Of a DNA stretch of 64,000 nt, positions 9,144 to 20,818 are shown in pieces. The DNA comes from Prescottella defluvii (GTDB lineage: Bacteria > Actinomycetota > Actinomycetes > Mycobacteriales > Mycobacteriaceae). Each line of letters starts with the position of its first letter. Position 1 is the first letter of the stretch. The stretch lies in NCBI GenBank assembly GCA_029690005.1, contig CP121458.1:3100001-3164000 (forward strand), written 5' to 3'. The translations under genes and the position numbers were made by a program. Below the pieces are notes generated by a model, which was not told the origin of the DNA, made no database searches, and saw only the letters and a program-made list of their open reading frames with translations.

Positions 9144-9640
9144 ATGGCGAGGTCACGGCGGACGAAGATCCCGGTCGAGGTGAAGATGCGGGCGGTGCTG
9201 TCGGGGAGATGTCCGACGCCGAGGCCGCCCGCCGGCACGGGGTATCGGACATGTCGGTGTCGAAATGGAAGCAGCAGTTCCTCGACGCCGGCCGACAGCG
9301 GCTCGAGGAACGACCCGTCCGGCCCGGCCGGACACCGCGGCAGCCTCGAGGAACGCCGGCTGCGCAGCGAGAACGAACAGCTCAAGCTGGCGTTGGCGGA
9401 AGCGACGGTGCAGCTGCGGATCTGGCAGCACGGCGCGAAGCTGGTCGACGAGGTCCCTTCCCAACCCTCGAATCCCTGAGAGAGGCAGCCGGGCTGCCGG
9501 TTTCGAGGTTCGCACCACTCGCACAGATCCCGAACGCACCTACCGCCGGCGCCTCGCCCGCCACCGCGACGGTGAGCCGGTCAAGGGGCCGTGGCCGGCA
9601 CCGAAGGTCGACCGCTACGAGGCGCTGCCCGCAAGTCTAT
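9144..9640 (+). pseudogene. Transposase OrfA remnant (helix-turn-helix type), multiply frameshifted
   Basis: The pieces read in order, in three registers: MARSRRTKIPVEVKMRAVL, then MSDAEAARRHGVSDMSVSKW (helix-turn-helix), then SLEERRLRSENEQLKLALAE (leucine-zipper-like coil), then TLESLREAAGLPVSRFAPLA, then RTYRRRLARHRDGEPVKGPW. Together they make the N-terminal DNA-binding half of an IS3-like transposase. At least four frame changes occur within 500 bases and no integrase core follows. It is a dead remnant within the accessory block. Confidence 0.7.
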
Positions 9641-9722
9641 CTTCACCCATGCCTTCTCACTCCAACCTGCAACGCGGTCAATCCCCGCCAAGTTCTTGAC
9701 GCAAGACAGGCGAGTAGTCGCT

Positions 9723-10170
9723 GTGTTTAGCTGCGTGTATGGGTGGGCTACGCGGGAGATCGGTATTGCGTCCGGGGCCGGAGTTGCAGCGGCCGCTGCA
9801 TGGTGTCTGCCCGCTGGCTTTGGGGGGTTGACGTTGGTGGCGTTGGTGGCGGGTGGGTTCGTCGGGGTTGTGGTCGGTTCGGTGTCGGTTCGTGGGCGGT
9901 GCTCTGGCGGTGCGATCGGTGAAGGTGTGGCCGCCGCGGTCGGCGCGTTGTTGGCGGCACAGGTTTGCGGCATGTTCGGCGGCGGCGGCGGCGGTGTTCC
10001 TGCTGGTGGCGGGGGTCTTCGTCTGGAGTGTGTCGGCTTCAGCGGTGACTGGGCAGTTCCTCTCATCGTTCGGAGGTTGGTTCCTGGGGATCTCGGCGGC
10101 GTGGTCGGCGGTGGCGTACGTGTGCACGATGTTCCTCACGCCGGCCGCTGACTCCTCTGTTCGGCGTTGA
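9723..10170 (+). pseudogene. Small membrane protein split by a frameshift
   Basis: Two overlapping frames together encode a hydrophobic protein of about 145 residues. The first has two or three membrane segments (GLTLVALVAGGFVGVVVGSV, then GEGVAAAVGALLAAQVCGMF). The second continues with two more (AAAAAVFLLVAGVFVWSVSA, then FLGISAAWSAVAYVCTMFLT) and stops at 10170. The change of frame falls in or near a GGC-repeat tract at 9973-9995. I do not recognise the family. The next gene, also a membrane protein, starts 27 bases later on the same strand and may be its partner. Confidence 0.45.
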
Positions 10171-10196
10171 CGAAAGGCGATTACCAAGGGGGTGGG

Positions 10197-10607
10197 ATGT
10201 CGAAGTTCGTGCAGATACTCGAGAACGAGGCCCTTCAGCGATGGGCAGCTACTGTCGCCACAATTGGGTTCCCTCTGGTTGTTCTGCCGTCCCGCCTTGG
10301 CGACGCCGTTGAGCATCCCACGGTGTGGCACTGGGTTATCGTCGTGGTTCTGGTGGGAGGCATCGCCGCTTTCGCGTCCGAGGCGATCATCTTGTGGCGT
10401 AAGCACTTAACCCGCAGGGACGCGACTGATTCTGATCACACCTTCGTGGCACCCGAGGATGTTCCGGCCTCGGATGTGGAGTCGGCGATCGCATCGACAA
10501 CGGATCGGATTTCGGCGATCAAGGCATTGCGTGAACGGCATCCGGGTCTGGGATTGAAGGCCGCTGCGGATCTCGTCGACGCGGCTCTCGACGAACGAGG
10601 CGATTGA
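10197..10607 (+). CDS. Membrane protein with a C-terminal ribosomal L7/L12-like domain
   Basis: A 136-residue protein. I choose the ATG at 10197, preceded by a purine-rich AAGGGGGTGGG site, over a TTG ten codons earlier. It has two hydrophobic segments (WAATVATIGFPLVVLPS and VIVVVLVGGIAAFASEAIIL, about residues 15-67). A polar linker leads to the end, RISAIKALRERHPGLGLKAA, with ADLVDAAL, which closely resembles the helical C-terminal domain of ribosomal protein L7/L12. Short proteins with this domain on a membrane anchor occur in actinobacteria, but their function is not established. It could be a membrane factor that docks translation GTPases; that is speculation. Confidence 0.6.
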   Translation: MSKFVQILENEALQRWAATVATIGFPLVVLPSRLGDAVEHPTVWHWVIVVVLVGGIAAFASEAIILWRKHLTRRDATDSDHTFVAPEDVPASDVESAIASTTDRISAIKALRERHPGLGLKAAADLVDAALDERGD

Positions 10608-11405
10608 GCATGGCAGGTCCCAGAGCGACGTTGCGGACGTGAGTAGTAAGTGACCTGGTGAGAGTCCGGTCGCCATGCCACTTTCGACCGTCAGAACCGC
10701 GCCACTTACCGCTGAAGATCACAGGTCGCCTACCGCGCGTACCTAAATCGGGATGCGACGTCGATCCGCGTGCCCGCGCAGCTGCTCAGCGTGCCCCATT
10801 TCTGGCTTGGTCCGTTGCACTGACGATGCGCTGACGTTAACCGCGTAGCACTGAACGGACCCAGCGCTTGAACTGGGCGCAGGGTGACGTTCTTCCCTTG
10901 ATCTGGTGGACGACGGGCGATCGGTTGCGGTGCTCAGCTTCGAGCGTCCGTCGGGTGATGAAGTATGAACGTATTCCAGCAGATTCTGGAGGCGACCGGT
11001 GCTGTGCTCATCGGGCCGGAAGGCGAGATCGTGGTCACGCTCGTGGGTTTACCTGAGCCGTTCGACGAGTATCCCTTCACCATTGCGCCGCCCCGGGCGA
11101 GATGCCCTGGGGCTGATTTCCGTTGGGCGGCTGGCTGTGGCGGGCCGGGACTCGCGGCGCCGGTCGGTTTCCGTCGTTCAGTCTCACGGATCGATCGGAG
11201 TCATCTCGAGGCCTTGGGTGGATGTTCAGAGAGGCTGGGCAGACCGAGCGGAAGAAGCGCCACTACCTTCTGCACCGCCATTCGACGACTGCACCCAGCT
11301 CCGCGTGCTCTGCGTGTACCGCGCAAACGATCGCTGGCGGGAAGCAGTACAGGCCGCGGTGGCGAGTGCTTGCTCGACACCGCGGCCTGCAATTGCCGCC
11401 ACGTG
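10608..11405. other. Stretch without a supportable gene
   Basis: An open frame begins at an ATG at 10965 (MNVFQQILEATGAVLIGPEG) and reads like real protein for about 40 residues, then becomes arginine- and cysteine-rich, which suggests decay or a frameshift near 11090. I cannot assign it. Nothing recognisable lies in 10608-10964. Confidence 0.35.
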
Positions 11406-12796
11406 TTATGTCGCGACCACCTCTCCGCCGTCGGCTGCCGGCCGTGATGGTGTCGCCGGGAACTGCTCGGCCTCGGAATCCTCGGTGACTTCCCCGCGCA
11501 CGTGCCGCCACAATGCGTACGTCGCCATCGCGCCGATCACCATCGGCACCGCCGAGCAGAAGTACAGCGTGCGCGGTGCGGCCACCATCAAGGCGTACCC
11601 GACGCCGATCGGCGCCGCGATGGAGAACAAGCGACCGATGCCGATCATCGAACCGAGTGCGGTTGACCGCGCCCGGACCGGATACAGTTGCGGCACGACG
11701 GCCATGAGGGCGGTGATCGCGACGAACGTGAACAGCCCGATCACGACGGTGAGTGCGATCGCGAGTCCTGTTCGTGTGAAGAGTGATGCGAAAGCCAGGA
11801 GCGCCGCCGCCGTGACGAGCATCGCGATCCACAGGAGCTTCTGCGCGGCGACGCGCAACGACCATGCGCCGAACAACAGGGCGCCGAAGACGCCGCCGAG
11901 GCTCAGGATGAGGCCGGCCGTCGCGCCCAGTTCCTTACTGCCGCTGGACAACTTGACCAGCTCCGGTGTCCAGAAGCTCACGAAGTAGAACATCGCCATC
12001 ACGCAGGCGTAGGCGATCCAGGACAGCGCGGTGCGGTAGTACCGTCCGTCGTCGAACAGCCCCGTATCGATCCGCGGGCGTGGACCTGCGCCACGGTCGC
12101 GGGGCGCGCGTCGAGATCGATCGCGGAGTTGCGCAGCCTCGTGACCAGCGCGGCGATTCGGATCCGGTCGCGTGGCGCGTTCCGGGCTACGAGGAAGTCG
12201 ATCGACTCGGGGATCAGTACCCAGGTGAGCAGGAACGCGAGCCCGGTGAGGACGGCGCCGAAGACGAACATCGCCTGCCAGGCTCCGTCGAATGCGCCGA
12301 TGAGAATCGTGCCGAGGAACCCGCCGATGAGCGAGCCGAGTGGGAAACCGATCATGTAGGCACCCATGACGGCATTTCGGCGCTCGTCCGACGAGTATTC
12401 CTGTACGAGCACAGTGAGGCTGGCGGTCATGCCACCGATGCCGAGGCCGGTGATCAGCCGGGACACGGTGAGTGCCTCGACGTTCGGTGCCATCGCCGAC
12501 GTCGCCATACCGACGAAGTTGACGACCAGGCACCAGAGCACCAGGGTGCGCCCGCCGAACCGATCACCGAGCGGCGAGAGCAGAAGTGAGCCGGCGGCCA
12601 TACCGGTGAGCCCGGCGCTGAGCAGGTAGCCCTTCTGGGCGCTGCTGGAGAAGAAGTTGTCGGGTAGATGCGGGAGAACGAACCCCATGACGAAGACGTC
12701 GAATCCGTCGATCGTCAGGACCAGCAGGCAAGCAGTCGACGCGAGATACTGGAAGCGGCTCATCGGCGACTTCTTGATCGCGGTCGAAACGTCCAT
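11406..12796 (-). CDS. MFS transporter, aromatic acid:H+ symporter type (frame break)
   Basis: Two overlapping frames give one 12-helix major facilitator. The N-terminal part (11999-12796) has the AAHS-like opening LTIDGFDVFVMGFVLPHL and the loop 2-3 signature GDRFGGRTL. The C-terminal part continues from IDTGLFDDGRYYRTALSWIA and ends after the last helix with a polar tail (EQFPATPSRPAADGGE). The frames meet near 12060-12090, where one base appears to be missing. The family (BenK, PcaK, MhpT) imports benzoate, protocatechuate and other aromatic acids by proton symport. No catabolic gene is adjacent, so the substrate is open. Confidence 0.75.
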
Positions 12797-13053
12797 CGTG
12801 GTTCCATTTCGTGAGGGTCGGACAGTGGTGGTCGATCTGTGGATTGGGACGGGTACGTTCGTCCTGCGCTCCGGCCGGGCAGGGCTTTACCTGCTCGCTG
12901 AGCGGCCCCCGTGAAACGCATCTGTGAAAGTGTCTGGGACACAGTAGATCTAGAATTCTGGTTCCCATTCGGTCGTACGGCTACGGGCTCGCGTGCGGAG
13001 GTTGGCCGCATCGCGAGCCCGTGGACGCGCGTCGTGTTGCCTCGCTCGCTAGA

Positions 13054-14137
13054 TGTACCCGGCCAGGACGTTGGTAGCGGGCGTGTCGGCTTGATGTGAA
13101 GAGAACCTCCGAGTGGGGTGTGGCTTGTCTAAGGCCCACATCCGCTCGGAGGTTGGTTCTCGTGTCCCACCGTAATGCCCGCACCACTTATCTCGGGAGA
13201 AGGCTCATCGTCGAGCGTTACCGAGATGGCTGGCCGAAAGCCCATATCGCAAGCGCAATGGGTATATCCGCAAGTGCGTGTCCACGTGGGTGGCCCGCTG
13301 ACGAGACCGAGGGTGAAGCTGGGTTGCACGACCGGTCCTCCCGCCCGCACACGATGCCGACCCGAACCGCAGCCGAGGTCGAGACCCGGATCGTCGAGCT
13401 CCGCATGCATGAACGGCGCGGACGGGACTGGCTTGCGGCCGAACTGGGGGTGCCGGCCCGCACCGTCTCGCGAGTCCTGCGCCGTCACCAGGCGCCGTAT
13501 CTGGCGGACTGCGACCGATGACCGGTCAGGTGATCCGCTCGTCGAAAACCACCGCTGTGCGCTACGAACGTGAGCGGCCCGGCGAGCTGGTGCACATGGA
13601 TGTGAAGAAACTCGGCAGGATCCCTGACGGCGGTGGATGGCGCGCACACGGACGGGCCATCGGATCGACAGCCCGCGGCCGCAGCACCCGGACCGGATTC
13701 GACTACGTCCACTCGCTCGTCGATGACCACTCCCGGCTCGCCTACTCCAGATCCTCCCCGACGAAAAAGGTTCCACCTGTTCAGGTTTCCTGGCACGCGC
13801 GATCGACTACTTCGCGGACCACGGCATCCCGAGTATCGAGCGGCTGATGACCGACAACGCCTGGGCCTACCAATGGTCCCTGCGGACGGTCTGCGCCGAA
13901 CACGGGATCCGGCAGAAGTTCATCAGACCGCACTGCCCGTGGCAGAACGGCAAGGTCGAACGCCTGAACCGGACCCTGCAAACCGAATGGGCCTACCGAC
14001 AGGTCTTCACCACCAACACCGAACGCGCCGACGCGCTTGCACCTTGGCTCGAGTACTACAACACTCGACGACGCCACAGCGCACTCGGAGGACTACCACC
14101 GATCAGCCGACTGCAACCAACCTGATGGCCAGGTACA
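13054..14137 (+). mobile_element. IS481-type insertion sequence with both ends present
   Basis: The ends are imperfect inverted repeats of about 27-31 bases. The left end begins TGTACCCGGCCAGG and the right end, read inward, begins TGTACCTGGCCATC. Both then share GTTGGT followed by a GC-rich tail. The left flank ends GCTAGA and the right flank begins GCTAGG. This fits the NCTAGN target preference and short duplication known for IS481. At 1084 bp the element has the usual family size. It carries a single transposase gene that is now frameshifted. Confidence 0.75.
13162..14125 (+). pseudogene. IS481-family transposase, frameshifted
   Basis: From a GTG at 13162 (VSHRNARTTYLGRRLIVERY) the N-terminal helix-turn-helix reads to RRHQAPYLADCDR. 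The next frame carries the start of the integrase core (RPGELVHMDVKKLGRIPDGG, with the first catalytic aspartate in HMDVKK, then VHSLVDDHSRLAY). A third frame from 13847 has MTDNAWAYQWSLRTVCAEHG with the second aspartate, and the glutamate region CPWQNGKVERLNRTL, ending in a normal IS481 C-terminus (YNTRRRHSALGGLPP). All three catalytic residues survive, but at least two frame breaks separate them. The enzyme is inactive as read, unless the breaks are sequencing errors. Confidence 0.8.
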
Positions 14138-14334
14138 GCTAGGGCGATCCACGCGACGACATCAGGCGCTTTCGATCGATTCACCGTCGACCCCTTCCTA
14201 TGCCCGTCCACCGCGTTCGCGGGCGTAGCCCTCGGGCCGCCAGTCGGCGGGACTATCGCCCCGTCATCGCTCGTCACCGCGCCTGACGATACTACGGCCG
14301 GGCGCAGGTCCGTAGTTCGACTGTTGCTGTGAGA

Positions 14335-14710
14335 CAGGGAGATCCGACAGATTCTGCTGGCGGAGGTGCTGACCTCGCTGAAACAGGTGTGCAACCATCA
14401 CGGGCGAACTCGGCGCGCTGGCCGGGCGGTCCGGGAAGCTCGACCTGTGCACCGACATCCTGGCCACCAATCTGGAAACCTCCAGTCCGACGCTGGTCTT
14501 CACCCAGTACCGCCGGACGGGTGAGCTGCTCGTACGTCATCTCGCCGAACAGTTCGCGGTCACGGCGCTGTTCCTGCACGGCGGACTGAGCCAGGCCGAA
14601 CGCGCCGCGATCGTGTCTCGGTTCCAGGCCGAGGACGGATCTCCGGTACTGGTCCTGAGCCTGCGTGCAGCCGGGACCGGCCTCACGCTGACCCGCGCCG
14701 CCGATGTGTA
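14335..14710 (+). pseudogene. SNF2/DEAD-like helicase, C-terminal domain fragment
   Basis: The reading LTSLKQVCNHHG, then (after a frame change near 14400) GKLDLCTDILATN, SSPTLVFTQYRRTGELLVRH, LFLHGGLSQAERAAIVSRFQ and VLVLSLRAAGTGLTLTRAAD belongs to the helicase C-terminal lobe of bacterial SNF2 proteins. It then stops at GTG TAA just where the conserved H-x-D-RWWNPA block should begin. The N-terminal lobe is absent upstream, where the IS481 element lies. This is a remnant of the SNF2-SWIM gene pair common in actinobacteria. Confidence 0.65.
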
Positions 14711-14809
14711 AGAGGGAGAACTTATGGTGGACGACGAATTCGGCCACCGCGTGGGGCATGGACTGGGTGCGCCTGGCTGAGCCGCCGCGCCAGAGCAGGC
14801 CGGAGCGAC

Positions 14810-15282
14810 TGCTGCCTCCCTCGCGCCCGCAGCCTCACGCGCAACAACCGCGTGTAAGCCACCGTCGAGGGACGGATCGTGCGTGCTGCCATCCACCGCG
14901 GGGACCAGGCGTCGGTGACCCAACTGGAGGTGGCGCCGCTGACCAGAGCGTCGATCACGGCCATCGCGGAGATCGTTCCGGATACCACCGTGCTGGCCGA
15001 CGCTTCACACGCTGCCATCGTCTCGGCCGGGATCACGCTCATGCCCGTTCTCGCGGACACCGACTGCTCGTGTGCAGCACGTTCAGCGCCCTGCCTCCAC
15101 CTGCTCGCCGTGTTCTACGAGATGGCGCGACGAGTCGACGAGAACCCGCGACTCGCCCTGGACGTGCAGGGGTATTCCCCTGTCTGATTGCGCGATTCGG
15201 AGGTGCGCACGCCGGGCGCTCGCTGGACACCGATCAGCACTCTCGATCCGGCAGCGTTCTTCGAGACGGCGTCGGGGTGAGC
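14810..15282 (+). pseudogene. SWIM zinc-finger protein fragment
   Basis: The frame reads RARSLTRNNRV, an in-frame TAA at 14855, then ATVEGRIVRAAIHRGDQASV and on to the SWIM motif: CSC, then CLHLLAVFYEMARRVDENP, giving the CxC...CxH zinc ligands. The TAA sits where a CAA (Gln) would fit, so it may be a true nonsense change. The frame stops at 15187, and a likely continuation in another frame (LDPAAFFETASG) ends near 15282. SWIM proteins normally neighbour SNF2 helicases, as here. Both are decayed. Confidence 0.6.
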
Positions 15283-15376
15283 TGTTCGGCGTCAGCTCAT
15301 GCCCCGGTCTCGCCCAGCGAGGTGATTGAGGCCACTCGGTCTGGATTGGGACACGGTGGCGCGGGAAGATGGCGGC

Positions 15377-15835
15377 ATGCCGCGTCCATCGTTTTGGTCC
15401 CTTGCCCTCGAGGACATCCCGCGCCCGGATTTCGTGGATGTCGTCGCAGCGCCACTTCCACCGGGCGCCACCGATGATCCGCGGGTGTGGGCGCAGACGG
15501 CCTTCGCCGGTGACTCGAGCCCGGTGTGGATCCGTCTCGCCTTTGCGTTGCGGCAGTTGCTGGCTCCGTTGATCGGTGTACCCCGCGGTGGCCGCGACAT
15601 TTTCGCAGTGGCGCGTGTGGAGGACGGTGAGGCGTTGATCTCGGTCGACGACCGGCACCTCGATTTCCGGGCCGGCGTCGCGGTCGACACCGACGCGGGC
15701 CTCGTCCGCGTGACGACGGTTGTTCGGCTGAAGGGCTGGCGCGGGCGCGTCGATTTCGCGCCGGTCCGTGTCGTCCACCCTGTGGTCGTGCAGTCGATGC
15801 TGCGTCGGGCATGCGCGACGCTGACAGTGTGTTAG
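15377..15835 (+). CDS. DUF2867 family protein
   Basis: A 152-residue protein. I start at the ATG at 15377 (MPRPSFWSLALEDIPRPDFV); the longer frame upstream lacks a ribosome site. The conserved core is DVVAAPLPPGATDDPRVWAQ, then PVWIRLAFALRQLLAPLIGV and VHPVVVQSMLRRACA, which match the small DUF2867 family. These proteins are predicted to have a START/SRPBCC-like fold, with no assigned reaction. No membrane segment or signal peptide is visible. It stands alone, between decayed SWIM sequence and the 42-aa peptide gene. Confidence 0.65.
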   Translation: MPRPSFWSLALEDIPRPDFVDVVAAPLPPGATDDPRVWAQTAFAGDSSPVWIRLAFALRQLLAPLIGVPRGGRDIFAVARVEDGEALISVDDRHLDFRAGVAVDTDAGLVRVTTVVRLKGWRGRVDFAPVRVVHPVVVQSMLRRACATLTVC

Positions 15836-15922
15836 CGCAAGGCGAGGCGATCCACGTCAGCGACCTGGCTCGTTGGACTCAATCACCCCCCCTCGACCCG
15901 GCCGACTCCCGCCTAGCACTGC

Positions 15923-15939
15923 TACTACAGTCTGTAGTA
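15923..15939. promoter_or_regulatory. Perfect 17-bp palindrome, BlaI/MecI-like
   Basis: TACTACAGTCTGTAGTA is perfectly symmetric around its central T and lies 49 bases before the small-peptide start. The TACA...TGTA core resembles operators of the BlaI/MecI repressor family. No blaI gene is in the window, so the match rests on the motif only. Confidence 0.55.
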
Positions 15940-15987
15940 CAGTCTCGATTGCGCAACCGCGCAACGACATTCGGATGAGGAGTGATT

Positions 15988-16116
15988 ATGGGTTCTTCTG
16001 ATGCAGACCTCGCGCTGATCAAGCAGATTCAGCCTGTCGTGAGTGGCGTCGGCGGCGTGCTCGCGGGCATCGGCGCGCTGCTCGGCCTGGTCGGCGCACT
16101 CGCCGCCTTCAGCTGA
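15988..16116 (+). CDS. 42-residue hydrophobic peptide
   Basis: A short gene with a clear ribosome site (GAGGAG) about 5-6 bases before its ATG. The product starts MGSSDADLALIKQIQPVVSG; the remaining 22 residues are almost all Gly, Ala, Val, Leu and Ile and end in Phe-Ser. There is no signal peptide, Cys or charged tail. The first 15 residues could form an amphipathic helix and the rest a membrane helix. Size and character recall the short channel-forming PorA/PorH peptides of Corynebacteriales, which also lack signal sequences, and holin- or toxin-like peptides. It is isolated, with its own candidate operator and a strong terminator. I cannot assign the function. Confidence 0.6.
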   Translation: MGSSDADLALIKQIQPVVSGVGGVLAGIGALLGLVGALAAFS

Positions 16117-16177
16117 GTCGTCGACTTCACGTCTGACGCTGAAGTACTAGCGCCCCGGTCGTTGGGCGTAGGGGTCT

Positions 16178-16228
16178 CTGAAGGTCGTTGCCACACCCAG
16201 CTTGTCGGGACGTGGCAACGACCTTCAG
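16178..16228. terminator. Bidirectional terminator hairpin
   Basis: Two perfect 17-base arms, 16178-16194 and 16212-16228 (CTGAAGGTCGTTGCCAC and its complement), separated by 17 bases. It lies between the convergent small-peptide gene and acsA, so it can serve both. Confidence 0.8.
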
Positions 16229-16301
16229 TGCGTCAGCGGCCCTTCTCGTGAACTGCCACTCGTGGCCAAGCGCGGCTGTGCGACCGGGCGGCGGTTGACC
16301 G

Positions 16302-18253
<1,952 letters not shown>

Positions 18254-18337
18254 CTGGATCTCTCGTTCAAGAAGTGCGGGGTCAGAGCGACTCGGCCTCA
18301 GGGCGATTCGACCACGGATATTGGTCGATGGAGAGGT

Positions 18338-18873
18338 TCAGGCCGGCCGGTTGGGGACCGGACAGGCGTCTGCCGCCTCGGCGACGATCTGTGACACCGC
18401 GGGTAGGGGCGGCCGACAACCGCTTCTCCACTGTTTGCCGGTTACGGATTCGTCGGACGCGAGGGCAGCGGCCTCGCCGTCGGTGAGGGCTCGGCTGCGG
18501 CTGATGAATCGAAGGCCCTCGGGCGACTCGAGACTGAAGCCGGAACCGCGCCCGGGTACGACGTCGAGAATCATCTGAGTGTGCTTCCAAGTCGCGAATT
18601 GCGGACCGGAGATCCATACCGGGACAGCGTCCACCGCGTCGGCTCGGTCTGGCGAGACTTGTCCGACATCGAGGCGCAGATCAAGTACAGCGAGGAGAAC
18701 GTCGAAGTCGCCGACGAGGAACTCGTCGGTTGGGTAGCATATCGGGGCTGATCCGTCGCAACAGCCGCCCGATTGATGAATCATCAGTGCTCCGTGGACA
18801 CCGCGGAGGCGACGAAGAAGAGCCATCGCCCCCGCGGTTGCCTTCAGGCGCAGGGGCGCCTGAGCGCCGTTCA

Positions 18874-18874
<1 letters not shown>
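18338..18874 (-). CDS. DUF779 protein, partner of aldehyde dehydrogenase
   Basis: A 178-residue cytoplasmic protein. The conserved DUF779 core is ALMIHQSGGCCDGSAPICYP, with a Cys pair likely to bind metal, then VWISGPQFATWKHTQMILDV and RGSGFSLESPEGLRFISRSR. Family members usually end soon after this point. Here another 40 or so residues follow (GKQWRSGCRPPLPAVSQIVA), which may be a natural tail or a frame error. Its ATG overlaps the stop codon of the aldehyde dehydrogenase (ATGA), the usual coupled pair. DUF779 proteins are encoded beside acetaldehyde dehydrogenases and are thought to assist them; the mechanism is unknown. Confidence 0.85.
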
Positions 18875-20400
<1,526 letters not shown>

Positions 20401-20818
20401 CGAAATACTCCTCTGATCTCATTCGTGTGACGCAGGTCTCTGCTGTGGATCCGGAGACTACAAGGAGGTGGGTAACAACTACGTTGCGTCGATGCGGTTG
20501 CAGGCGCGTTGGAAGTGTTGCATCAGAGGACTTTCGGACAATTTGTGAGGTCGGAGCGTTGGTGATCGGGCTGGGCGTTGATCGTGAAACGGCGCCGGGG
20601 ACCCGAAGAAGGGCGCCGGCTCGGTCGGGGTGCAGCCCCCGGGATCGGGCACCGCGAGGCGGGTGGGGAACCCCGCGTCGTGGAAATCGGCGACGACGTA
20701 TTCGTCACCGACGGGCGCAACGGCCCGACAGGTGCCCGTTGCAGTACCAGTGCCACGAGCTCGACGGTGTGGCAGATGGTTTCGGCAACAAGGCCGATAG
20801 GACTTCAGGCGCGCCGCG
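20401..20818. other. Promoter region of the aldehyde dehydrogenase operon
   Basis: A 418-base gap between the aldehyde dehydrogenase start and the end of the GAF regulator gene. A minus-strand reading (PVGDEYVVADFHDAGFPTRL) near 20640-20720 looks protein-like but has no credible start or known domain. I see no clear palindrome. Confidence 0.35.

Larger units (their letters stand above)
7880..9723. repeat. 12-bp direct repeats flanking a block of transposon remnants
   Basis: GAGTAGTCGCTG occurs at 7880-7891, starting within the stop region of the hydrolase gene, and again at 9712-9723. The two copies bracket the IS256 stub, beta-propeller fragment and OrfA remnant. They may mark an insertion or recombination boundary. 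Chance cannot be excluded for a 12-mer in 64 kb. Confidence 0.3.

Noticed and set aside
18338..18480. Extended C-terminus of the DUF779 gene as a separate fused domain
   Set aside because: The extra residues show no domain and could equally arise from a frame error.
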